Part shown: positions 1 to 5,716 of the stretch, in pieces
Numbering within the stretch: the first letter of the stretch is position 1
Layout: each line of letters begins with the position of its first letter
Assembly: GCA_019057735.1 (NCBI GenBank)
Contig: JAHLWV010000157.1
Coordinates: 1-5,716 of the forward strand
Origin: Promethearchaeota archaeon
GTDB taxonomy: Archaea; Asgardarchaeota; Lokiarchaeia; Sigynarchaeales; SOKP01
Direction of reading: 5' to 3'
DNA: 5,716 bases
The notes under the pieces: model-generated
Seen by the model: the letters and a program-made list of their open reading frames with translations, nothing else
Told to the model about the DNA's origin: nothing
The model's database searches: none
Position numbers and translations under genes: made by a program

Positions 1-54
1 TTCGTCACCCCAAGATAGACCACAAACAGCAATTGTATTAAAATTCTGATTCAT
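1..54 (-). CDS. purA: Adenylosuccinate synthetase, N-terminal fragment (runs off left edge)
   Basis: Only the first 18 codons are visible, read on the minus strand from an ATG at 54-52: MNQNFNTIAVCGLSWGDE. A short hydrophobic beta strand followed by G-x-x-W-G-D-E is the characteristic start of adenylosuccinate synthetase, where the family reads GxQWGDEGKGK and this glycine-rich loop binds GTP and IMP. The enzyme condenses IMP with aspartate using GTP to give adenylosuccinate, the first committed step from IMP to AMP, in the cytoplasm. The frame is open to base 1, and the rest of the loop (GKGK) would follow immediately outside. The usual Gln before Trp is Ser here. The start is supported by the motif lying about 12 residues from the Met, as in family members. 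The gene is divergent from the GIFT-domain gene. Identification rests on one short motif, so confidence is moderate to good. Confidence 0.72.
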   Translation of the reverse strand, partial: MNQNFNTIAVCGLSWGDE

Positions 55-89
55 TATTCACAATCCATTAATTATCTTAACCTTACTCA

Positions 90-100
90 TTTTAAAAATT
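90..100 (-). promoter_or_regulatory. Possible TATA box of the purA-like gene
   Basis: Read on the minus strand, the A/T block AATTTTTAAAA lies about 40 bases upstream of the ATG at 54. An archaeal start site about 25 bases downstream of it would leave a leader of roughly 10-20 bases. No strong Shine-Dalgarno is seen before the ATG. The surrounding spacer is all A+T-rich, so a match of this quality could arise by chance. Confidence 0.3.
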
Positions 101-202
101 TAGTATGGGATTATTATTAGATTTTACAATCAAAAATATAATCCAAAAAGGATTATTCTTTAAAGTTTATAAAATTTTTCTGAATAGATTTATTTTTAGA
201 AT

Positions 203-212
203 AATATTTAAA
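203..212 (+). promoter_or_regulatory. Archaeal TATA box for a leaderless transcript of the GIFT-domain gene
   Basis: The block AATATTTAAA resembles the archaeal TATA consensus (TTTAWATA-like). Its centre is about 31 bases before the ATG at 239, so transcription starting 25-30 bases downstream would begin at or a few bases before the start codon. No Shine-Dalgarno precedes that ATG (the bases are TTATTGTA), which agrees with a leaderless mRNA. The composition is permissive, so this remains a prediction. Confidence 0.5.
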
Positions 213-238
213 GCTGTATTTTTATCTTTCTTATTGTA

Positions 239-1162
239 ATGCAAAGTAAGGTTATACTTATCGATCTTTCTCATGGCGAGATGTTGACGTTAGACGATGA
301 TTTTTCCGACTTTTTAAAACTTCTCCATAATTTAAATTTTAAGATTGAAAAAAACGATAATAAAGATTTAACCAAAAAGGTATTAAATAACATAGACGTA
401 CTAATATTAGGTAATCCGATTGATGATTATTTCTCAAACATCGAAATCAAAGAAATCGTTAATTTCGTTAGGTTAGGAGGAAGTTTACTGCTTGTAAGTG
501 AATATGGAGCGGATTACCTTCAAAAAACAAATCTTAATGATATTTCTACTCATTTCGGTTTTTTATTTGAGAAGAATCTCATAAAAGAAGAAAACCCAAA
601 AAACCATAATTGTTCAAGCATCTTACACATTCACGAGTTTCCAGAAACTGACTTTTTGAATGGGTTACGAGAAGTAGTAATTGGTGGAACGTGTTCATTA
701 TACTTGAAAAAAGGAGCTAGCGCGCTTTTAGAAACTAATAAATTGAATAATTGGTCAGAAATCTACAACAATTCATCAGAAGAATGGGAAAAAGATAAGG
801 AGCAACAGCACATTATAGCAGCTTATGCTAAATTTGGGCAGGGAAAGGTAATTGCTTTTGGCGATATAGACATTTTTTGTAGCGATGACAATATAGGTAT
901 TAATTCCCTAGACAACCAGAAGTTTTTAAACAATATTTTTTCTTGGTTGGTTGAGCCAGTTAAAAAATCTGATGTTAATTCTTTCATCTTAGAACAAATA
1001 GGTGGGCTTCAAAACGGAGTAAAAAACATTCAAACTACAATTAATAACATTATCGAGACAATGAGCATATTAGAAAAAAGATTAACTAACATAGAGGAAA
1101 ATTCAGAAAACTTAGAAGAAACAACAGATGCTCAGACATCTCGAGATTTAGAATCGGTGTAA
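239..1162 (+). CDS. GIFT/DUF4350-like domain protein with C-terminal coiled coil
   Basis: This 307-residue cytoplasmic-looking protein has no signal peptide or membrane segment. Residues 1-240 look like the glutamine-amidotransferase-like fold shared by DUF4350, GldG and the N-terminus of IFT52 (GIFT). The features are a first strand VILIDLSHGE at 5-14, a second strand with turn VLILGNP at 54-60, then an acidic helix and RLGGSLLLVSEYG at 78-90. Later strands include GKVIAFGDIDIF at 202-213, which resembles the family's G-x-G-K-V-x-x-x-G-D segment. No catalytic Cys-His-Glu triad is evident, so a binding or scaffold role is more likely than an amidotransferase. From about 250 to 292, Ile/Leu/Val/Met recur at 3-4 spacing (250, 254, 257, 261, 264, 268, 271, 275, 278, 282, 285, 292), a left-handed coiled coil; the last 15 residues are polar. 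The ATG at 239 is chosen because the first beta strand starts at once and a TATA box fits a leaderless mRNA. The stop is followed in frame by two more stops (TAATAATAG). Family assignment is by pattern only and the substrate is unknown. Confidence 0.72.
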   Translation: MQSKVILIDLSHGEMLTLDDDFSDFLKLLHNLNFKIEKNDNKDLTKKVLNNIDVLILGNPIDDYFSNIEIKEIVNFVRLGGSLLLVSEYGADYLQKTNLNDISTHFGFLFEKNLIKEENPKNHNCSSILHIHEFPETDFLNGLREVVIGGTCSLYLKKGASALLETNKLNNWSEIYNNSSEEWEKDKEQQHIIAAYAKFGQGKVIAFGDIDIFCSDDNIGINSLDNQKFLNNIFSWLVEPVKKSDVNSFILEQIGGLQNGVKNIQTTINNIIETMSILEKRLTNIEENSENLEETTDAQTSRDLESV

Positions 1163-1231
1163 TAATAGTGTGCAAATCAAGGTATCTATAACACAGCTAC
1201 TTTTAAATTAAAAGAACAAATCTTCTAAACC

Positions 1232-1243
1232 TATTTATTTTTA
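1232..1243 (+). terminator. Possible T-rich termination region after the GIFT-domain gene
   Basis: The stretch TATTTATTTTTA lies about 70 bases after the stop at 1162, with no strong hairpin before it. Archaeal RNA polymerase can terminate on T-rich coding-strand tracts alone. It sits before the tldD TATA box, so it would separate the two transcription units. The tract is interrupted and weak. Confidence 0.25.
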
Positions 1244-1268
1244 GTTATATTACTTTACATAAATTATT

Positions 1269-1276
1269 TTTAAATA
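1269..1276 (+). promoter_or_regulatory. Archaeal TATA box of the tldD-tldE operon
   Basis: TTTAAATA matches the archaeal TATA consensus. A start site about 25 bases downstream, near 1297-1303, would give a 5' leader of roughly 20 bases to the ATG at 1321, or about 10 to the GTG at 1312. It is the best promoter-like element in the window and suggests that tldD and tldE are transcribed from their own promoter instead of by read-through from the GIFT-domain gene. Confidence 0.55.
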
Positions 1277-1320
1277 AAAATACCTTAATTCTAACTTAAA
1301 TTTGAAAAAAAGTGGTTTTT

Positions 1321-2703
1321 ATGAGTAATAAATCATATGATGAAATTTTTAAAAATTTTGAAGAGATAACTAACCATTATAATAGAAGCGATCAATACTT
1401 TGACATCTTATATGATTCCATTTCATCAACAACTATTGCAAAAACACCTTCCGCTGAAGATTTTTCAATAAATACTAATAAATCTGGCATTGTCGCACGC
1501 AGTTTTTCAGGTTCATGGAAAGAAGTTGCAATTGAAGCAAGTGGAGATCTGAATATTCTTAAAACAAAAATACCTAAAGTATCTAATAAAGGAAACCTTA
1601 TAGCTGAATTCGACGGATGGAGCTTAAATAAAGAAATTAAACCTAAGATTGATCCTGCGAATGTATCTATCGATGAAAAGATAGAGAAAGTAAGAGAAAT
1701 CTATAACTATATCAAAAATGCAGACGAAAGAATTATTAATGTTCAAGTGAAGTATATAGAGCTTCTAATTGAGCGAATATTCGTAAATAACGAAGGATGC
1801 AAATTACGGCAAGTAATTCCGAGGACTCGTGTCTTAGTTTTTCCTATCGCAAAAGAAGGATCCGTAGTAGATTACGATTATTTCGTTAAATCAGGAGAAA
1901 TAGGATTTGAGATTTTCGATTCACTCGAAAACGCAGTTTTAGATCAAGTAGTTAAGAATTCGCTTGAGATGTTAAAAGCTGAACTACCACCTGCAGGAAG
2001 AAATACTATTATTTTAGACTCACATATGGTAGGGTTGATTGCTCATGAGAGCTTTGGGCATGGTTTAGAAGCAGATCAAATACTGAGAGATCGTAGTTAT
2101 TTGAAACAACACCTTAACAAACAGGTTGCGTCTGAGATATGCTCAATCTATGACACTCCTTCTATAGAAAAGAAATTAGGTTCATATTTTTTCGACGACG
2201 AAGGAATAAAGGCTGGGCACAACATCTTAGTTGAAAATGGGATATTAAAAAATTTTATATTTGATAGAAGAACAGCATCAGAACTTAATGCTACACCGCA
2301 AGGAAACGGCAGACGAGAAAGTTTTGCTCATCCTGTCAATGTGAGGATGTCTAATACATATTTTGGTTCTGGAGATTATGAACTAGAAGAAATGATTTCA
2401 GAAGTTAAAGAAGGAGTAATGTTAATTCATGGATATTTTGGTATGGAGGATCCCCTTGGCGGAGGTATGCAATGCACATCAAAAAAGGCTTACCTTATTA
2501 AAAACGGAGAAAGAACTAAAATTCTTAAAGCAACCGCTTTAAGTGGAGATGTCCTTGAGATGCTAAAAAATATCGATGCTATAAGTAAGGATACTTTGGA
2601 ATTAGATGGAGGAACATGTGGGAAAGGTAGTGAAGATCTGGTTCCCGTTACTTCAGGAGGTAGTTATATTAGAGCAAAAAATACATTGGTGAGTCCGGGG
2701 TGA
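1321..2703 (+). CDS. tldD: TldD metallopeptidase (zinc peptidase subunit of TldD/TldE, peptidase U62)
   Basis: This is a 460-residue TldD-family zinc metallopeptidase from the ATG at 1321. TldD is the catalytic subunit of the TldD/TldE complex, which cleaves unfolded or small peptides; in E. coli it trims the microcin B17 precursor and degrades the antitoxin CcdA. The signature HExxxH is present as HESFGHGLEAD at residues 242-252 (bases 2044-2076): His242 and His247 would bind zinc and Glu243 is the general base. Cys433 in the TCGKG segment near the C-terminus fits the family's third zinc ligand. Residues to about 120 form the N-terminal region, and from about 227 onwards lies the conserved C-terminal catalytic domain, including NGRRESFAHP (329-338) and MEDPLGGGMQ (375-384). 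Length is near the E. coli protein (481). An in-frame GTG at 1312 would add three residues; ATG is preferred because no good Shine-Dalgarno favours either. Its stop overlaps the tldE start by 4 nt. The natural substrate here cannot be told. Confidence 0.95.
   Translation: MSNKSYDEIFKNFEEITNHYNRSDQYFDILYDSISSTTIAKTPSAEDFSINTNKSGIVARSFSGSWKEVAIEASGDLNILKTKIPKVSNKGNLIAEFDGWSLNKEIKPKIDPANVSIDEKIEKVREIYNYIKNADERIINVQVKYIELLIERIFVNNEGCKLRQVIPRTRVLVFPIAKEGSVVDYDYFVKSGEIGFEIFDSLENAVLDQVVKNSLEMLKAELPPAGRNTIILDSHMVGLIAHESFGHGLEADQILRDRSYLKQHLNKQVASEICSIYDTPSIEKKLGSYFFDDEGIKAGHNILVENGILKNFIFDRRTASELNATPQGNGRRESFAHPVNVRMSNTYFGSGDYELEEMISEVKEGVMLIHGYFGMEDPLGGGMQCTSKKAYLIKNGERTKILKATALSGDVLEMLKNIDAISKDTLELDGGTCGKGSEDLVPVTSGGSYIRAKNTLVSPG
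2688..2692 (+). promoter_or_regulatory. Ribosome binding site that sets the tldE start
   Basis: GGTGA, inside the last codons of tldD, matches the core complementary to the archaeal 16S rRNA 3' end (AGGAGGTGAT). It ends 7 bases before the GTG at 2700. It supports the GTG over the downstream in-frame ATG at 2712 and implies translational coupling to tldD. Confidence 0.65.
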
Positions 2704-4040
2704 ATGAAGAGATGTCAATTGAAAAGTTAGATAAAATCGAAGTTGCTTTAAAATCGAAGAAAATTCAAGAATTTGAGATATTCTTCATCGAAAAGAATAT
2801 TTTTGAAACTATATTTTTAAAGGATAAGACTGAAAACGAACGAGAGATAAGTGATTTTGAATATTTTATAAGAATCCTTACACAAAAGGAAAATAAAACG
2901 GGTATAGGCGTAGTTAAAGGGAATTCCCTTAAATCTAGCCAAATCGAGAAAAATATCGATACATGCGTCCAACTATCGAAACTAAATTCGAGCGCAAAGT
3001 ACGACTTTCCTTTAAAAGTGAATATTTCCCCCATTCATACGGCTGATAAAAGCATATTAAGCGATCCTCAAACGGTTAAGAAGGACTTAGCAGAAGCCCT
3101 CGTCTCTGAAGTGAATCAACAAAAAGATGTATTACCTACATTTTTACGATTTAGAATACACAGCAATCATAGTTTTTTGAGGAATAGCAATAGTTTGAAG
3201 TTAGACGCGAGAAAGACTTATTTTTTTATGGAATTTTCCTTGAAGGCTCAAGAAAATGGTAAATTGTCGGAGTTCTGGGATTCTGGTTATTACAAAGAAA
3301 AAAAACACCTAAATTTTAACGAGAGAGTGTCTAGTTGGGCTAGAAGAGCTAAGGATACGCTTAGAGCAGTAGAACCTAAGCCTTCTGATAATGCTATTGT
3401 CATTTTTTCTCCAAGCGTTTTAAAGGAGGCTATCAATCCCGTAATTGGAGTTCATGCACTTGGTAAAGCTCATGCTGAAAAAATTTCACGGTTCAACATC
3501 GGGGATGTAGTAGCAAGCGAAAACATCACTATTATTGATGATGGACTGTTAGAAGGTGGTCTGAGCTCTAATTCATGGGATTCAGAAGGAAATCCTCATC
3601 AATTAACAGAAGTTATAAAGAACGGTGTTTTTCAGAACAGATTATACGATAAAATGTACGCAATGTTGGAGGGGAAACAATCAACGGGAAACGCAAAACG
3701 GGCAGGAAACGGCACAGTTGTTAATGGAATAAGTAATTTTAAAATACTCCCGGGAGACATATCTTTTAATGACATGATATCAGATATTAAGGAAGGCTAT
3801 TACATCGACAAGTTTTCATGGTTAAATCCAGATAATGTCTCGGGTAATTTTGGAGCAGAAATCAGGAATGGATATTACATTGAAAACGGCGAGTTCAAAA
3901 ATCCAATTAAACTCGGAAATGTTAGTGGTAATGTCCTTGAAATGGTGAAGAATTGCGTTTATATCTCAAAAGAACGAGAATTTATTGAAAATACTCTCTA
4001 TCCTTATATGGCGTTTAATAATTTGAATGTTTCTTCTTAA
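2700..4040 (+). CDS. tldE: TldE/PmbA, non-catalytic partner of TldD
   Basis: This 446-residue TldE/PmbA-family protein begins at a GTG that overlaps the tldD stop in a GTGA, so the two are coupled in one operon. TldE forms the obligate partner of TldD and lacks the zinc site itself. That shows when the two proteins here are laid side by side: the segment VIFSPSVLKEAINPVIGV (about 234-251) lines up without gaps with TldD IILDSHMVGLIAHESFGH, and His, Glu and His become Asn246, Pro247 and Val251. Further on, both share a VASE-x-x-x-x-I-D stretch (TldE 271-280). The C-terminus carries the family's FSWLNPDNVSGNFG (372-385) and LGNVSGNVLEMVKN (405-418), matching ALSGDVLEMLKN in TldD. Length is close to E. 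coli PmbA (450). No signal peptide or membrane segment is seen. It probably shapes the shared substrate cleft. In E. coli the gene is also called pmbA. Confidence 0.93.
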   Translation: MNEEMSIEKLDKIEVALKSKKIQEFEIFFIEKNIFETIFLKDKTENEREISDFEYFIRILTQKENKTGIGVVKGNSLKSSQIEKNIDTCVQLSKLNSSAKYDFPLKVNISPIHTADKSILSDPQTVKKDLAEALVSEVNQQKDVLPTFLRFRIHSNHSFLRNSNSLKLDARKTYFFMEFSLKAQENGKLSEFWDSGYYKEKKHLNFNERVSSWARRAKDTLRAVEPKPSDNAIVIFSPSVLKEAINPVIGVHALGKAHAEKISRFNIGDVVASENITIIDDGLLEGGLSSNSWDSEGNPHQLTEVIKNGVFQNRLYDKMYAMLEGKQSTGNAKRAGNGTVVNGISNFKILPGDISFNDMISDIKEGYYIDKFSWLNPDNVSGNFGAEIRNGYYIENGEFKNPIKLGNVSGNVLEMVKNCVYISKEREFIENTLYPYMAFNNLNVSS

Positions 4041-4054
4041 AAACTAAATTTATT
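4039..4054 (-). terminator. Possible terminator of the class V PLP enzyme gene
   Basis: Read on the minus strand, this stretch gives TAAATTTAGTTTTT, a T-rich run about 50 bases past the TAG stop at 4105-4103. Transcription from the right would meet it just as it reaches the end of tldE, so the 62-bp convergent gap may terminate both units. The tract is short and interrupted. Confidence 0.25.
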
Positions 4055-4061
4055 ATTAATA

Positions 4062-4070
4062 TTTTTTTTT
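4062..4070 (+). terminator. T-tract terminator of the tldD-tldE operon
   Basis: Nine consecutive T residues begin 22 bases after the tldE stop, in a stretch that is otherwise A/T, without a stable hairpin. This is the usual form of an archaeal intrinsic terminator. A second run of nine T at 4106-4114 follows and could act as a back-up, although it lies within the 3' end of the convergent gene, where it encodes the final lysines. Confidence 0.5.
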
Positions 4071-4102
4071 GAAATCCTAGCAGTTTAGCAGCACCTAATC
4101 TT

Positions 4103-5716
4103 CTATTTTTTTTTGTGTAGAAAATTAAACCATCTTAGTTTTTCGACTTCCGGATCATCAAATTGAAGAAATTTTTCGTCCTTTTCAATATTTTGAGCTA
4201 ACTCCTTAGCGTGCTTCAGATATTTAGCGAATTCAATTTTTTGATCAACGAATTCCTCATCAAAACAATTCTGTAAATTTATTGATAACACTGTTTTAAT
4301 ATCCGGTTTACTGGATAAGTATGCGTCTTTGAAATTAATGTGGATCCATTCTCCCGTATCAATGTCAAAAGAATAGTCCTTTAGAAAAAGATACCCATAA
4401 TCTGCTATAAATTCTATCGACTGACAAACAAATTGAAACTCTATTTCTGAAAATAAATAGTGGAAATTAACGCGGACCCAACCAGGTTTTATCCCAAGTA
4501 GCCCTTGTTGAGTAACACATCGAAACTTTTGAGATCGTTCTTCGCCAATTTTGAGCAATAGATGTCCATACGGTCCCGCACACATGCAACCTGCACGACT
4601 TTGAATTCCAAACAAATCGTTAAGAAGTTTAGTAATAAATTTTGGGTGTAAATACTTATTTTCATGCTTAATCATAAATGACACAATAGAAATGCGATTT
4701 TCAGGGTCGATTGGTCCTAGAATTTCGATTTTTGAATGTTTAGATAATCGTTCTAATGCTTTTGTAATATAATCTAATTCTTTCGATTCAATATTTTCAA
4801 TTCCTATAGCATCTTTTAAATCTATAGCTAAGGCTGCTTTAATAGTTTGCAAAACTCCTGGAGTACCTGCTTTCTCCCTGACTTCTATATCTTCTGAATA
4901 ATCGACTGAAGTCGTGCTTACAAAATCAACAGTTCCTCCTCCAGCGGTGGTTGGAGAGAGCGCATGATCGTAAATTCTTTCGTTAAACACTAAGATTCCG
5001 GATGATCCTGGCCCTCCTACAAATTTGTGCGGTGATATAAAAATCGCGTCAAAAAATGTTTCAGAGTCTTTATTCATATTGATTTTCACATATGGAGCGC
5101 TCGCAGCGTAATCAAAACATACTAATGCTCCATACTTATGCATTATTCGAGCAATTTCGAAGACGGGTGATTTAATTCCTGTAATGTTTGATGCTGCTGA
5201 AAAAGATCCTATTTTTAATCTATCTTTATATTTGGGGTTTGAAACTTGGTTTTCTAAGTCTTTTAAATCAATGTATCCCTCAGGATTGAGTTGTATAGTT
5301 ATTACTTCAGCGATAGCTTCCCGCCACATAATATCATTAGAATGGTGTTCGTAAGGACCAATGAAAACAACAGGCTTTAACCGATTGATCTCTTTATCAT
5401 AGATTTTTCTGAAGTCCGGATCTAAAACCTTCTCTTCTGAGGATTTAATCATCAATTGTTCTAATAATTTTTTTGTTGCGGGCGGTAAGCGGATACCTAT
5501 GATCTCTTGGAATTTGGTTATCGCGCCTGTTGCACCGGTACCAATTGCGATAACTCTACAGTTAGATTCGGCATTAAAAGCTTTTTTTATTATTTTTTCT
5601 GCTTGATGTAAGAGGTTCGTCATATGACGACCAGTTACATCGTCTTCCGTATGAGTATTAGCATATTCCCTTTGAATCTTGATTAAATACTTTTCAATGA
5701 ATTTAAGTGATCTTCC
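4103..5716 (-). CDS. Class V aminotransferase-fold PLP enzyme (cysteine desulfurase-like), N-terminus off right edge
   Basis: The minus-strand frame is open from the right edge to a TAG at 4105-4103, giving 537 visible residues. An internal ATG at 5623-5621 is not the start: the 31 codons before it contain SLKFIEKYL and YANTHTEDDVTGR (visible residues 18-30), which is the conserved substrate-loop region of this family. Class V PLP enzymes include cysteine desulfurases, selenocysteine lyases and aminotransferases. Visible features in order: GTGATGA at 59-65 (phosphate loop), EHHSN at 123-127 (His stacking on PLP), Asp202 in FDYAASAPY (binds the pyridine nitrogen), Lys231 in SPHKFVGGPG (Schiff base, bases 5026-5024) and GTPG at 284-287. 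A loop AGCMCAGPYGH with Cys377 and Cys379 lies where cysteine desulfurases carry their catalytic Cys. About 100 further residues extend past the GWVRVNFHY strand and end in a charged tail. No sulfur-cluster scaffold gene is adjacent in view. The exact reaction is unknown. Confidence 0.85.
   Translation of the reverse strand, partial: GRSLKFIEKYLIKIQREYANTHTEDDVTGRHMTNLLHQAEKIIKKAFNAESNCRVIAIGTGATGAITKFQEIIGIRLPPATKKLLEQLMIKSSEEKVLDPDFRKIYDKEINRLKPVVFIGPYEHHSNDIMWREAIAEVITIQLNPEGYIDLKDLENQVSNPKYKDRLKIGSFSAASNITGIKSPVFEIARIMHKYGALVCFDYAASAPYVKINMNKDSETFFDAIFISPHKFVGGPGSSGILVFNERIYDHALSPTTAGGGTVDFVSTTSVDYSEDIEVREKAGTPGVLQTIKAALAIDLKDAIGIENIESKELDYITKALERLSKHSKIEILGPIDPENRISIVSFMIKHENKYLHPKFITKLLNDLFGIQSRAGCMCAGPYGHLLLKIGEERSQKFRCVTQQGLLGIKPGWVRVNFHYLFSEIEFQFVCQSIEFIADYGYLFLKDYSFDIDTGEWIHINFKDAYLSSKPDIKTVLSINLQNCFDEEFVDQKIEFAKYLKHAKELAQNIEKDEKFLQFDDPEVEKLRWFNFLHKKK

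Larger units (their letters stand above)
55..238. other. Divergent intergenic spacer
   Basis: This 184-bp, strongly A+T-rich gap separates the purA-like gene (leftward) from the GIFT-domain gene (rightward) and must hold both promoters. It contains TATA-like elements at 90-100 (minus) and 203-212 (plus). A 44-codon plus-strand open frame runs from an ATG at 105 to a TAA at 237-239 and overlaps the next ATG by one base; it is discussed as a finding and is not called as a gene. No RNA gene, clear inverted repeat or operator was recognised. Confidence 0.6.

Noticed and set aside
1169..1192. Short GTG-started frame after the GIFT-domain gene
   Set aside because: It is only seven codons before a stop and has no ribosome binding site.
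1312..1320. GTG at 1312 as the tldD start
   Set aside because: It adds only three residues, and GTG has no ribosome binding site advantage over the ATG at 1321. It cannot be excluded.
1163..1320. Possible small RNA or riboswitch in the spacer before tldD
   Set aside because: The spacer is short and A+T-rich with no stable stem or recognisable aptamer core; the TATA box leaves too little leader for a riboswitch.
2765..3034. 89-codon open frame on the minus strand inside tldE
   Set aside because: It lies entirely within the well-supported tldE gene, has no recognisable motif, and its Phe/Ser-rich composition is what the antisense of Lys/Glu-rich coding gives.
2700..4040. HALGKAH in TldE (residues 252-258) as a replacement metal site
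   Set aside because: The histidines are five residues apart with no Glu in the HExxxH arrangement, and the segment falls just after the aligned position of the TldD site.
4103..5623. Reading the PLP enzyme as a complete 506-residue protein starting at the ATG at 5623
   Set aside because: Conserved family sequence (YANTHTEDDVTGR) lies directly upstream in the same open frame, so that ATG is internal.
1..5716. CRISPR array, insertion sequence, tRNA or prophage attachment site
   Set aside because: No spaced direct repeats, terminal inverted repeats, transposase-like frame or cloverleaf pattern was seen on either strand.

Overview
The window looks like A+T-rich archaeal chromosome (about two thirds A+T by eye). 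The archaeal signs are TATA-like boxes placed for short or absent 5' leaders (203-212 and 1269-1276), a GGTGA-type Shine-Dalgarno inside an operon, a TldD/TldE pair, T-tract termination, and a GIFT/DUF4350-like protein. An Asgard-type archaeon would fit the GIFT-domain protein plus coiled coil and the base composition. That assignment is an inference from style; no marker gene in the window settles it.

Layout, left to right. (1) Bases 1-54, minus strand, hold the first 18 codons of a purA-like adenylosuccinate synthetase gene that continues off the left edge. (2) A 184-bp A+T-rich divergent spacer (55-238) carries a promoter for each side and an unproven 44-codon open frame. (3) 239-1162, plus strand, encodes a 307-aa GIFT/DUF4350-like domain protein with a C-terminal coiled coil. 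(4) A 149-bp spacer holds a T-rich stretch and a near-consensus TATA box. (5) 1321-2703 and 2700-4040, plus strand, form a 4-nt-overlapping tldD-tldE operon: a zinc metallopeptidase and its catalytically degenerate paralogue. (6) A 62-bp spacer between convergent genes has a nine-T tract. (7) 4103-5716, minus strand, encodes a class V (cysteine-desulfurase-fold) PLP enzyme whose 5' end lies beyond the right edge; the ATG at 5623 is internal.

Functional picture. TldD and TldE are expected to act together as a heteromeric peptidase on unfolded or small peptides. The purine gene, the GIFT-domain protein and the PLP enzyme are separate transcription units facing other ways or carrying their own promoters, so adjacency alone does not tie them to TldDE. 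I see no CRISPR array, tRNA, rRNA, insertion sequence or attachment site, and no firm sign of a new multi-gene system. The items most worth a second look are the GIFT-domain/coiled-coil protein, the small basic hydrophobic open frame ending in TAATG just before it, and the cysteine-rich loop of the PLP enzyme.
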